Source of the DNA: Aptenodytes patagonicus
Lineage: Eukaryota > Chordata > Aves > Sphenisciformes > Spheniscidae
DNA: 64,000 bases
NCBI RefSeq assembly: GCF_965638725.1
Contig: NC_134950.1
Span: 104,086,802-104,150,801 of the forward strand
Direction of reading: 5' to 3'
Below the pieces are notes generated by a model. That model searched no databases. It was given only the letters and a program-made list of their open reading frames with translations, and was not told the DNA's origin. Below, piece by piece: positions 52,501 to 63,620 of this stretch (its first letter is position 1; every line of letters begins with the position of its first letter). A program made the translations under genes and the position numbers.

Positions 52501-55324
52501 AGACATAAAAATAAAATGGCAAAACATGTTTCTAAAAGCATTTATCAACATTGCCACTATGATGACATATGCCCAAGTGCACCGTGAAATATTAAGTGTG
52601 AATCCCAAGTAGAATCCCAGCTGACAATAGCAAAAAAACCAGGGGAATTTGCAAAGAACGGAGTAAAAGCTAGCTAGTATATATTGGTCCTGATACTTGA
52701 AGTTGTTTGAAGCCTGTGGCTCTGTGTTCACTAATGCTGTATCTGTGTATTTTCAAATAACCTGGCAGTATAAATTTGATCTGGATCACACATAACTGCA
52801 TTATGGCACTTCAGTTGAATTATCGAGAGACCATGTTATGGTACTTATCCTGGCTTGGTACTCGATACCAGATTTATCTGACTGGTGGAGGTTGGATGAT
52901 AATGATCTGACATCTGCTAGAACAAAGATATCCTACAAAACTTTTTGTATACATGTGAAGTGACAGAGTGAGCCTGTGCTGGTTCAGCATTTCATGTCAT
53001 GTGGCTGCAATATTATTTATGCTATACCTTAAATAAATTTTTCCTTTTTCAAAGTTGAAAACTAGTGATTTTAAAAGTAAAGACAAATAAGGGGAATCTC
53101 CACCCTCCGAAAAATCTTTAGAATCGATTCCTGGGAGCATTGCTGTACAGTTGAGGATTTGAGCAGTTGTGACAGCTTCTTCTGTCTATCCAGTCTGAGT
53201 CTTATTCTACAGACTGTAGATGTACACCATCTACAATGATGGTGGAATTACATACTGGGCCATAGTTGGCCTGATTTCCAAAGCTGTAAGTTACAATCCA
53301 GTCCAAATGGAGAAGTATTACAAGCATGTAAATATTTGCACACTTTGACCTATGAGATACAGTTACTGCTATAAAAATATCACTGAAATGCTCTGTCTTA
53401 GCTATAGGAAAAAGTATGCTTGATTCTGAGGCATATTGAACATCGTAACTCCAAAGGCTGAAGACCTAGTGATTTAAACAGTTTGTATGTTTTTTGCTTA
53501 TTTTCCCGTACATTTGCTTTTACCTCTGATTTATTTCCCTTGACCGTGTTCTGCTACAATCAGTAAGTTATTCTCCATAAAATCCTGATTTCAGCTGATC
53601 ATTCTTCAGGATAAAGTAGAATGTGTTTCAAGAATTTAGGGTAGGCATGCCACAGTGGAACTTACTAGTGGACTGGGTAATTATTGGTATTGTTTTGAGT
53701 ATTATATTTGTGTAACACACTTTTAATAAAACGTAATAAACAGTAAAATTGCTATCAGAAGGCTGCAGTTTTCCTGCTAACAAGTGGGGAATAGGAGAAA
53801 TAGGAACCTGGTTTAAATATTTGCATATTTTTAATTCTGTGGATGAATGCATCACTGGAAAAACATTTCCTCCAGTGCTTTGTGGAACTAGAGTCTCTAA
53901 AAGTAAGAGGATTTTTTTTTTTTTAAATTACAAATACACTGAAAAGAGCACTGAAGCATGCACAGAGATTTTGAGCACATTTCAATAGCTAGGTATTTCC
54001 AAGGGTTGTGGTAAATATGCTTCTGTTTCAGCATGCAGTGTTTGATTTTACTAATGGATGGTATCCTGAAATGGCAAATGGAGATTTTGTCCTGTGCTTT
54101 AGAAAAAGTGCATCATCCTGAAGATGCATTTTTCCTCCTTATGTGAAATACTCTTTGGTCACATAATTTCTGGTATGTACGTAAGGGATGGAGAGGAAAA
54201 GGTGAGTAGAAAATTTTTTTGGGGGTATGGTATTAGCTGAAAGCCAAATAGCAGGCAGAGATAAGTGCTGACATTCTTGCTTCTTTGGGAGGATCTCACT
54301 TTTTGTTGTGCACTTAGAGGGAGGAATGCATATTGCTGCTCAAAATTCTCCATTTCATAATGGGATAGAAGTGATACTGAAACAATGTGACCTTTACTTA
54401 ATTGTCTTTAAGGAAGCATTCAATGTCAGAGGTTTCTCTTACTGATTCCAAAACCTAACACATTTTCTTCTCTTCATTTGTCTCTAAACCTAATACATAA
54501 ATAAAAATAAATAACTAAAAATACTGAAGAGATGAAGTGTAGGTGTATTGGCCATCTCCTGACCCAAGGAAATTTGGAACCTCAAATCTTGTTTAGTATC
54601 TCATTAGAACTATTTTTCCAATCTACCACATTTTGTAGATATTTTAATTAAGCTTGTAATATTTATTGAACCCGGGCTAGAAATTAATATTGACACAGAT
54701 TTTTGGAAGACACGTGAAATTGCTTTAGTAAAATGCATTCACCTCCTTCCTAAAGCTAAAATGTTTTCTTTGGGGAAAAAATGTGAAAGGAGTTATTCTG
54801 TGACTATATATTCTGTGCTGTTAAAAAGAAATGTATGTTACAAGGTGATGCGTGGAAATGCATACAGGTATATACAGCAGGCACAGCCCATGGTATGCTC
54901 TGTGCAGAGGTTGTCAGCTATCCCAGGGTGTTTGGTAAGATTCTCTTATACCTTAAATACTTACAAATAATAGCTATATTGGACATCCAGTATATAAGCA
55001 AAGAAGAAATAAATGATTGTTAATAAAAATTAAAACAGCTGAGGAGTTTGAAGTAAACATTTTTAAACAGAAATAGAAAAAACTATAGTCAAGAAAACTT
55101 TTTGGTAGCAAACATTGCCAACCACTCCTTAAAAGGTCAAATACATTTAAATTGCACACCTGCATCACATTTGTATGTTTAAAAATTCATTAAAAAAATA
55201 TTGAAGGCGCATTTCTGTTCAATCTCTTCTCTAATGAATATATTTGCATGTAATCACAGCTTTTCTCCTTTAGAGCTTTCTTACTCATTTCCTAGTCCTC
55301 AATCTGTAACCTGATCTTGTGGGA

Positions 55325-55460
55325 TTTACAAAGCCGAGGCCGAAGTCATCATGGAAATGTCACGACATTGCCATTATCGGAAGTGCGCAGTCATTATAAA
55401 CGGCTGACACAGTATAGCTTTGTGACTGCGCAAGAGCAGTAACGTCAGATATACTGTGCG
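55325..55460. promoter_or_regulatory. CpG-dense patch with two inverted repeats
   Basis: In strongly AT-rich surroundings these roughly 135 bases hold about ten CpGs. AATGTC-AC-GACATT is a perfect inverted repeat at 55356-55369. TGCGCAGTCA at 55384-55393 and TGACTGCGCA at 55423-55432 are perfect reverse complements 29 bases apart. TGCGCA cores resemble NRF1 half-sites, and TCGGAAGTG at about 55377-55385 resembles an ETS site. No family of mobile element is recognised. Confidence 0.45.
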
Positions 55461-58252
55461 ACTTGTTACCTTAACCATAGATTTTGCATAGACAGGAAGA
55501 GGTAAAGGAATGGTTGCCTGTTTTTCTCCAGACCTTCATTAGCGGCATCCAGTGCAGTGTGTTCATTAAACTTGAAAACATGGGAGACAATGCACTGCTT
55601 GGCAGCTTACACATAACCATCCCTGATGTCTTTATGCTTTTTCATTGTGATCTATGTATTTCACTTTAGTTTTCTGAAGTGTGATTATAAATTTATTATT
55701 TCAGCTACTTCAAACACAGCTCTTCCCAAGGGATGAAGGCTTCGATATTGTTACGGTGTTCCTTGGGAAAAAAAAACAATCCATAACAACAAACCAATAG
55801 GAGGGAGTGGAGTGCAGCACAACCTTTGCATCACTTTCTCCTTACAGATTTTCTCTTTTGGTTCCCATTTCAAAGCTTAGGGCTAATATTCCCTGTGGAG
55901 CATATTTCAAGAATGTTTGGCTTTATACTTGTGAAACATGTCAATACCATCCTACCTTGTACACACCAGAAAAGATCAATTGTTCATAGTGAATAAAATT
56001 AACTAGTTTGTATCCTTCAGAAGAATGAATATGCTAAATAGACTTAGTTAAATTTTTTTAACATTATAGACTAAAAGTAATTCTTATTAAAGGACTGAAG
56101 TTTTACTCAGATTATGACATTCTTTCCTTTAAAAGACCCCCAATAACCTGCCACAAATTTTCTACAGAAATTCTGCTTTTCTGAGCATGTAACCTGTCAA
56201 CCTCCTTAACCTTATGAGTCTCTAAATCAATCTTTAAAAAGTGGAGGAGACATCTCTATCAAAAGTAATATATTTTTACATTCACATTTGTTGTGAGAGA
56301 TGCAATCATAATGTTAAAGACTTCTAATCTGTAATATTTCTCTAAATCTTATAATAAAAAAGTATTTCATATGTGTGTGGGAGAAAGAGAGCCAGGTTAC
56401 AATTAAAGATGATCATAGAACAGAAGCTCTCAGTTTTTTAATGTTTCTTTCTTGTCTTTCTAACAGTGGAGCAAAAAGGTATTGCATGTTGGCTTGCAAA
56501 ATTTTGTGATGCAGTGTGGTATCAGATGGCAGCACATTTTGCCATTATGGCTCTTGAGTACGTGTGTAGACAGATCCTGTAGCTGGATCCATTATTTGCA
56601 GATGGCTGGGAGACGAGGATTCCAAATGATTGAAATAGGATGACCAGGTAGCAGAAGGTTTTCTTCAGTTTACACCAGACTTGTTCTGGAGATAAATCAT
56701 CTTTAGGTAAATCAGATAATGTAATCGCCAAAATTCTTCCTGTGGTAGTCAGTTTATCTTCCGCAAAATCTTCTCTCCTACATGGTTGGATGCATGCCAG
56801 AAATCTATGGCTGTTAAAAACCCAAACAAACAACTTTCATTTTAAACAGTGTCAGCAGAAATAAATTGCTTTCCTTATTAGAAATAGTGATGATCACAAG
56901 AATGGAAAGGCAAAGTGGCCAGTCATTTTTGCTGTGCTCCAATTTTACTCTCTACCATGTATGGACAAGTGTGAAGGTTTTGTAGCTATATTGGCAATAA
57001 TAGAATCTACAGGTATTTGGTTTAATAAAGACTTCATTAATCCCATAAAACCTTAGTGTGAGGTAGAGCTGCTGTTAACCGTTCTCAGTCAGCTAGATGT
57101 GAAGAACCTTCAAAGCCTGTAAACATGCCAGCAGTAACTGACTATTCTTGCACATTCCCTCCAGCCACCTTTCACTTCACAAAGGTTTTTAATTTAGATC
57201 ACTCATATCTTTAAAAGGCTTTTTAAAAAAAAAAAAACCAACAACTCTGTCTTATTTTTGTCTCTATTTTCTTCTATTCAGAACATGAGTCTGGGAGGGG
57301 GAAAAAAGAAAACAAAATGCTTGACATCTGGAGAGAATTTCAAATTGCCTTTTGCCTTCTGAAATAAAATCTGAAGGTTTTTTAAAAAAGAAGAGTAAAA
57401 GGATCAATCAGCAAGAGATACAGCTAACTTATGACAGGCCCATGACAGTGTTCAGTGCTCGCCACTGAAGATTTTATGGAGGCATATGATTAGTCTGAAG
57501 GTTTTTTTCCCTAAGAACATCAGGTCAGAAAGGCCTGCTAGCCCCTGAATAAAAGCAGATGCAATTGCTCTCACATTGTCCCGGACTGCATTACACATAC
57601 ATGCCTTAAAATGACAGTGGCAGAAAAAAGTCCATAGTTAGTATAAATGCCATCAGAAAAATATGCTGCTAGTGTTTCTATTTGTTGTGTTTTTTGTAGG
57701 GAGATGGCCCTAATGTTTCTGGTTTGTGATAAATCTAAGGGATTGTGGAACTAGTTCTAGAGGTTTGGGATAAAATCAATAGTGCATATGTTGCTGTTTC
57801 TGCAGGAAGAGTTTTGACATTTTATCTTCTAATACCTTTGGAAATGGGACTATTTCTGTAACCTTAATGGAGTATGACTTTCCTATATCCAAAGGCATAG
57901 GACATGCATAAATTCTGCACATAAAACATATGCTTCATTCTACATCTCTATTTTAAACTCCGCAGAATCATCCACAGATCATACAACCCTATTTCATTTG
58001 TACTGGCTTTGGTTTTCCTTTCTCAACAATATATACCTTCTGTTTCTCCCCTACTGTGACACCACATGAGAAGCACACTACTTTCTGCTACAAGACAAGA
58101 TTGTTTACCCTCCCAAAATCCATGAGTCTGCCACCTGTGTTCATGTATCTAGATGTAATAATGCATGTACTTGCATGCAACTCACACACATACCTCATTT
58201 GCTTCTGGACACATGGTCTAGATCAGTCCAGAAATTTGTTGCACAGACACAA

Positions 58253-58847
58253 TGTGCTGGTTTTGGCTGGGATAGAGTTAATTTTCTTCATAGCAGCTAG
58301 TATGAGGCTACATTTTGGATTTGTGCTGAAAACAGTGTTGATAATACAGAGATGTTTTAATTACTGCTGAGCAGTGCTGACACAAAGTCGAGGCCTTTTC
58401 TGCTTCTCACCCCACCCCACCAGCGAGTAGGCTGGGGGTGCACAAGAAGCTGGGAGGGGACACAGCTGGGACAGCTGACCCCAACTGACCAAAGGGATAT
58501 TCCATGCCATATGACGTCATGCTCAGTACGTAAATCTGGGGGAAGAAGAAGGAAGGGGGGATGTTTGGAGTGATGGCATTTTGTCTTCCCAAGTCACCAT
58601 TATGCGTGATGGAGCCCCGCCTTCCTGGAGATGGCTGAACACCCGCCTGCCGATGGGAAGTAGTGAATGAATTCCTTGTTTTGCTTTGCTTGCGTGCGTG
58701 GCTTTTGCTTTACCTATTAAACTGTCTTTATCTCAACCCACAAGTTTTCTTACTTTTACTCTTTTGATTCTCTTCCCCATCCCACTGGGGGGGAGTGAAC
58801 AAGCAGCTGTGTGCTGCTTAGTTGCCGGCTGAGGTTAAACAATGACA
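58253..58847 (+). mobile_element. Solo LTR of an endogenous retrovirus-type element, copy A
   Basis: This 595-base element starts TGTGCTGGTTTTGGC and ends AATGACA, so it has TG...CA ends typical of LTRs. The opening sequence is one I recognise as a frequent avian LTR, possibly ERVL-class; the family name is uncertain. The flanking 5-mers CACAA and CACAT agree at four of five bases, a possible decayed target duplication. A perfect TGACGTCA lies at 58512-58519 and an ATTAAA polyadenylation variant lies near the 3' end. No gag, pol or env sequence is next to it, so it is a solo LTR. Confidence 0.85.
58512..58519. promoter_or_regulatory. Perfect cAMP-response element in LTR copy A
   Basis: TGACGTCA is the palindromic CREB/ATF consensus. 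The same site sits at 59564-59571 in the inverted copy, so it belongs to the LTR family and has survived in both copies. Confidence 0.75.
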
Positions 58848-59241
58848 CACATCTAGCCATACGCATACCTAGAAGCATCCCATACAAGCATGTGTGCATG
58901 CAAATGCAGTTCAGAGGCTCACTCCACATAATGGCTGTCAGGTTCAGTTAAAGATACAGGAAAAATTAGTAGGCCACTCCATGTTGATCTGTAATGCTTT
59001 TGACAGAGTAAAGTTCTACACAAACAATGAAATGAGTCATCTAGCTGCTCTTATCCCCATCACTTGGACTCTTGTTGATTTCATACTGTATTTTGTGTTA
59101 ATGGAAGACCAGCTAATCTTAGCACATTGTCACATGAACTTGGACCGGGTTTTTCAGTTGGTCATGATACACTTAGGATACATGATCCTATGGCCATTGT
59201 TAGAAAAATGCTATGGTCTTTCCTAGGAGAGTCTTGATACA
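58848..59241. other. Unique spacer between the inverted LTR copies
   Basis: These 394 bases of moderate AT content show no similarity to retroviral coding sequence and no gene. The two LTRs therefore do not bracket a provirus, as their inverted orientation already implies. Confidence 0.7.
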
Positions 59242-59810
59242 TGTTGTGGTTTAACCCCAGCCAGCAACTAAGCACCAAACAGCTGCTCGCTGACTCCCCC
59301 CCAGTGGGATGGGGGAGAGAATTGGAAAAGTGAGAAAACTCGTGGGTTGAGATAAAGACAGTTTAACAGGTAAAGCAAAAGCCACGCATGCAAGCAAAGC
59401 AAAACAAGGAATTCATTCACTACTTCCCATCGGCAGGCAGGTGTTCAGCCATCTCCAGGAAAGCAGGGCTCTATCACGCGTAACAGTTACTTGGGAAGAC
59501 AAAATGCCGTCACTCTGAACGTCCCCCCCTTCCTTCTTCTTCCCCCAGCTTTACGTACTGAGCATGACGTCATATGGCATGGAATATCCCTTTGGTCAGT
59601 TGGGGTCAGCTGTCCCGGCTGTGTCCCCTCCCAACTTCTTGTGCACCCCCAGCCTACTCGCTGGTGGGGTGGGGTGAGAAGCAGAAAAGGCCTCGACTTT
59701 GTGTCAGCACTGCTCAGCAGTAATTAAAACATCTCTGTATTATCAACACTGTTTTCAGCACAAATCCAAAATGTAGCCTCATACTAGCTGCTATGAAGAA
59801 AATTAACTCT
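59242..59810 (-). mobile_element. Solo LTR, inverted copy B, 5' end truncated
   Basis: This is the reverse complement of the LTR at 58253-58847. It begins on the plus strand with TGTTGTGGTTTAAC (the LTR 3' end) and stops at the GAAGAAAATTAACTCT segment. About 20 bases of the LTR 5' end, including the terminal TG, are missing. Over a central stretch of about 200 bases I count seven substitutions and no indels against copy A, mostly C/T or G/A changes. The perfect CRE is kept at 59564-59571. No target duplication can be assigned because one end is lost. Confidence 0.85.
59564..59571. promoter_or_regulatory. Perfect cAMP-response element in LTR copy B
   Basis: TGACGTCA lies within the minus-oriented LTR, in the same relative position and flanking sequence as in copy A. 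It contains a CpG, the base step most prone to decay, yet is intact in both copies. Confidence 0.75.
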
Positions 59811-61512
59811 GAATTAGTGGAATCTGTGTGATGCAGCTTGGTACAGCTCCCCTTCTAAAGTGTACTCTTGTAGATTTAAGAAAGAACCAACTTTCAGATC
59901 CTTACTTTGAAATGGTAGTGTAACCTTCTGTTTTGAACAACACTGATATGGTTTGGCAAGGAAATGATAGAGTATTATAAGGAGATAAGTATTTTTTGCC
60001 ACATTTATAATTGTGGTGCTAATGAATGTTGCCTGCATGAACATGGCAGGTAATAGGGAAATCATTTACCTGTCACTTTGATCCACTGTTTGAGAACCTG
60101 AAATATACTTGTTTCTCTGGCAAAGCCTTCTTAACTAATTTTAATTTGTGATTTTAGTTCAGAATTTGAACTATTGGAAGTATTATGTTGCCTTATCCTG
60201 TTATTTTAATCTTGGCAAAATCAATATAAGGATCTAGCAAAACTGAGAATAGTTATCTATCTCACTGCTAATAACTCTGAAAAATGCTATCAGTCAAACA
60301 GATCTTTATTTTTAATAATGTATATATTTTCTTGGCAGGATAAGAATTACATGTCACATTTCCTTGAAGCTACTCTGATATTTTTTGGAACAGGCTTTGT
60401 GAAAAAGAAGAGGCATGCATCGTTCCCTCAGGGTGTCAGCTCTCTAGGTTGCTGGATGACTCTGGAAACAATGAGTCCCATATCCAAGCCTAGTCCCATC
60501 AAGATCCAGCCTGCATTCTGTCAGGTCTGAGATCCTGCTCAGATGTTTTATCACAGCATATGGTGGAATAAGAAGGGACTTTTCATATATATATATATGA
60601 ATAGAGAAGTCTATTTAAGGCTGAAAAGATAAGGACTAAATATTTTCATATACTTAAAAGAAATAGTTGATACAAAATATTGGTGTGATGTTCTGCCCAG
60701 AGGAGACTCTAGCTTGGAACTGGCTTGCTGCAGTTGGAACCCAAGAATATTTTTTAGATAGTCTTAAGGACAATCTGGGCTAGAGGTATTTAATATACTA
60801 GCACAGCCATGGACCCCTACTGCCAAATCCAGATCTGGCAGTCACTTTGGAATTTGGCCAGTCAAAGAAAGAGAAAGAAAAAATTGTATCTGACAATTGC
60901 TTTTAACTGTGTGTGAGTAATAATGAATCCAGAGAAACCTGATGGTCAGGCACCACCTTGAAAGCTGGAGCATGAATTCTACTACTGAGGAGTCTATGTT
61001 TTCAACTCGTTCATGATACTGTTGCCTTCTGCTTATGAGCCCCAAATCACCTCTTTTGTTTAGCCTGAGAGCTGTTTCTCAACAAGGTCCATAATTCTCA
61101 GAGATACAGGATCAAGAGAGCAATACTCTTAACACTCCTGAGTTAAGGGAAGACTGGATCCAGGTTTTGTAGGAGCTATGGTAGAAAAGAATAGCTTCTT
61201 TGTCACGCTGACCACTATGTTGGAAGATTTTAGATGCTGCGTTTGTCATTGCTAACTAGCTAGCTTTAGGCCTGTTGTCTACCAATTGTCTACTCTCCTG
61301 TTTCTTGTCCTGCAGTTCAACACAGAATCAGAGCTAGCTCTAGAGAGTGAGTGAGGAGAGATGGAATCTCTTTATTACTTTGATGGCTGTAGACAGCATA
61401 TAGTTGCAGTATTTCAATTTTATACCCATCAAATGTCACCTAATTTAGTGGATACTCATTGATCTCCAGCAGAGAATTTTGAAATTATAATCAATATGAA
61501 GATGCCACAGAG

Positions 61513-61543
<31 letters not shown>

Positions 61544-62077
61544 CCTCTTAGAAGCTGGAAATACGTTTAATGAATCAGGAGGTTGAGTAAATAATACCAC
61601 ATGTATGTGGTGGGAGCTGTCTGGATAACTGTGGTTACAGCTCCAAATAGCTCTGAAATAGCCTACAAAATAAAAGAAAAGGAGATTTAGTCATTATTAT
61701 TTGAGGGTCTGCTCATGGGACTATATCAAATGCAGTTACAGCAGCGTAAGACATGAGAAACATGAAAGCTTTTCTTGCTTCCTTTTAAAAAACAAAGTGA
61801 TCATTCAATTTGATTTTCTGGCAAAGAAAATGTGAGGTGGATAAAGACATGGGTTAAAAGTGGGCAAAAGAAAGCTCCAACAAAAAGTAAGGAACACTTA
61901 TTCCAGAGAGAAGAGTATTGTCTCGCTGAAGGATTGGCAACAAATGCTTGGGTGACTCTTGCTGTTATCTAAACCACTGCTTCACCCAGCTTCATGTATC
62001 TGGGCCAGTGCCATACCTCATCAGCTAGTGTGGCTCAGGCCACAGAGGTGGGCAGTTGATTAATCTGAACGACAGAA
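59811..62077. other. Gene-free AT-rich stretch
   Basis: It contains a short TATATA run near 60583-60598 and the AAT microsatellite. Nothing else was recognised. Confidence 0.6.
61514..61543. repeat. (AAT)n microsatellite
   Basis: About ten perfect AAT units in an otherwise unremarkable AT-rich stretch. Confidence 0.95.
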
Positions 62078-62275
62078 GGGGCTAGAGCACTTAGACCAAG
62101 CCTGTGCTGTGTAATCCCAGCTCTGATACTGATCTAGGCTTCCTGTGTGGCCTTGGTCACATTCCACAACATTTTTGCCTCATTAGCTTCATCAGTAAAG
62201 GTGGGTGATACTTATCTGAGGGCTTCAGAGGAATATTATTAACTAAGTCATGTTTAAGGAGATGTAATGCAATTT
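62078..62275 (+). mobile_element. Old MIR-type SINE
   Basis: The order of motifs is that of MIR: GGGGCTAGAGCACT, CCCAGCTCTGATACTGA, CCTGTGTGGCCTTGGTCAC, GCCTCATTAGCTTCATCAGTAAAGG, then GATACTTATCTGAGGG and GGAATATTATTAACTAAG. It is much diverged, as expected of an amniote-age element. Confidence 0.7.
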
Positions 62276-62576
62276 CTGTACTGAATCTGACTGGACAACA
62301 CCCTCACCCATCAAGTGGCTGGGGATTTAATAGCCTACTCTCAGCCAGACCTGTGACATAGTTGAGCAGTTGCGTGTGATCAGTCTCTACTGAGCCATGT
62401 GTGGGTCTCTGTGTTGGGTGCTGTTTCTAAAGACGAGAGGTGGTAATGGGCTGAAGATTCCCATCTGTCTGGCTTAGATAAAGCAAGTGAGTTAGTGGTT
62501 CCACAGCTGTTTCGGCAACCCTCTCTCCATGCTGCCTTTCTGCAGGAGAATGTGTGGAGCAGAGGGAGCAGATTGC

Positions 62577-62641
62577 TGTCAGGGGGTTCACTAGGTGACC
62601 TCTGAGGCCCTTCCAACCTGAATGATTTTGTGATTGTATGA
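62577..62641 (+). mobile_element. CR1 3'-end fragment
   Basis: The short match GGGTTCACTAGGTGACCTC, then GGCCCTTCCAACCTGAATG and degenerate ATTTTGTG/ATTGTATG repeats, is the 3' terminus of a CR1 element in plus orientation. The altered terminal repeats suggest age. A minus-strand open frame that crosses it is not a gene. Confidence 0.8.
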
Positions 62642-63439
62642 TTTGAGGCATGTGTGAAAGTAAGTGAGCTGTTTTTAGAGGTGTAATTAGGAAACAAAGA
62701 AAGAAGCCAGAAGTCTATGACCATTTCTTCCAACCTTGCTGCTTTATTTTCTGACAGTTTCAGAAGATTAGAGGACCATGTGTATGCATGTGTCTTGATT
62801 ACAAAGTACATCTAAATGAGCAGTATCCAGCCTTTTTGGCTGACTTCTTTTAATGTTAGAGGAGGATTGCGTATGGTAGTGCTGCTCTTCTCACATCACA
62901 GAAACTACAGAAGGTTTGGTGCTTCCTGGAAGTGTACTGCTCACAAGCTCCACTGTATACATGCACAGGTAAACCCCTATATGCTCCTGCAAACGGAGCA
63001 GCTACCAGCAGGTTCTGGCTGCAAGAAGAGCTCACGCCACGCCTGACAGCTGCCTTTCTCAGTGGCAATGCACATACAGCAGAAGCAAAGGTGCAGGGCA
63101 GGTGATTTGCTCTGGTTATAGCAGAAGTTTATTCCCAGGTGCCATCTTTCCTGAAGACGCCTTGGCCCGCGTCAAACAAATGCCATCAGTGATTCATCTG
63201 ACCCCGAACCCCCTGCGTGCTCCTGGCAGTCTCCCAGGTTACCCCACAGGACAGATGAATTGCCCTGGTGTACTGTATGTGGCCCATGGGCTGTAGATTG
63301 AGAAGACTGATGGCTATTCTGCCTTGATTATTATTACTATTACTATTTTAAAGGCCCAAGCAGCAGGGAGAACAGATTCACTGAATGCTTGAACTCTTCG
63401 CACTCTTTTGAGCTATGTGACAGGCAGTGTTTAAAAATA
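62642..63439. other. Gene-free stretch
   Basis: Mixed composition after the CR1 tail. Short open frames on both strands show no domain features, and no repeat family was recognised. Confidence 0.55.
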
Positions 63440-63620
63440 GAAACCGCAGCTCTCCTGTGCAGCCCCTTTCCCAGCGATTCCTCCCGGCGGATGAAGTCAT
63501 GCCCGCAGCCCGCTGCCCCACGAGCGGGCAGCCTGTCTCCGGCAGCGTCAGCAGGAGCCGGCACGGCGAGCTTAAAAGGCTGTCAGGGGTTGGCAGGTCA
63601 TCCGCCCAAAGGCAGGAAAG
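63440..63620. promoter_or_regulatory. CpG-rich patch near window end
   Basis: CpGs cluster in AGCGATTCCTCCCGGCGG, GCCCGCAGCCCGC, ACGAGCGGGC, CCGGCAGCGTC and GCCGGCACGGCGAGC. The overlapping open frames in several phases on both strands reflect the GC content and are not evidence of a gene. The window ends in another CpG-rich string (CTCCGCCGTTGCCGTC), so a larger island may begin beyond it. Confidence 0.4.

Larger units (their letters stand above)
48616..58252. other. PRL upstream region, no gene seen
   Basis: AT-rich DNA between the PRL promoter and the LTR pair. It holds the hairpin at 49562-49587, the CpG-dense patch at 55325-55460 and a possible CR1-like scrap near 57513-57550 (AAGAACATCAGGTCAGAAAGG). 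Distal PRL enhancers would be expected in this interval, but none can be assigned from sequence alone. Confidence 0.6.

Noticed and set aside
59491..59727. 78-codon open frame and its mirror on the other LTR copy at 58407-58592
   Set aside because: Both lie wholly within the non-coding LTR; the resemblance between them reflects the inverted repeat.
58253..59810. Provirus flanked by two LTRs
   Set aside because: The LTRs are in inverted, not direct, orientation and the 394 bases between them contain no retroviral coding sequence.
62380..62811. 143-codon minus-strand open frame, one of the longest in the window
   Set aside because: It runs antisense through a CR1 3' fragment and shows no domain or signal; random open frames of this size occur in 64 kb.
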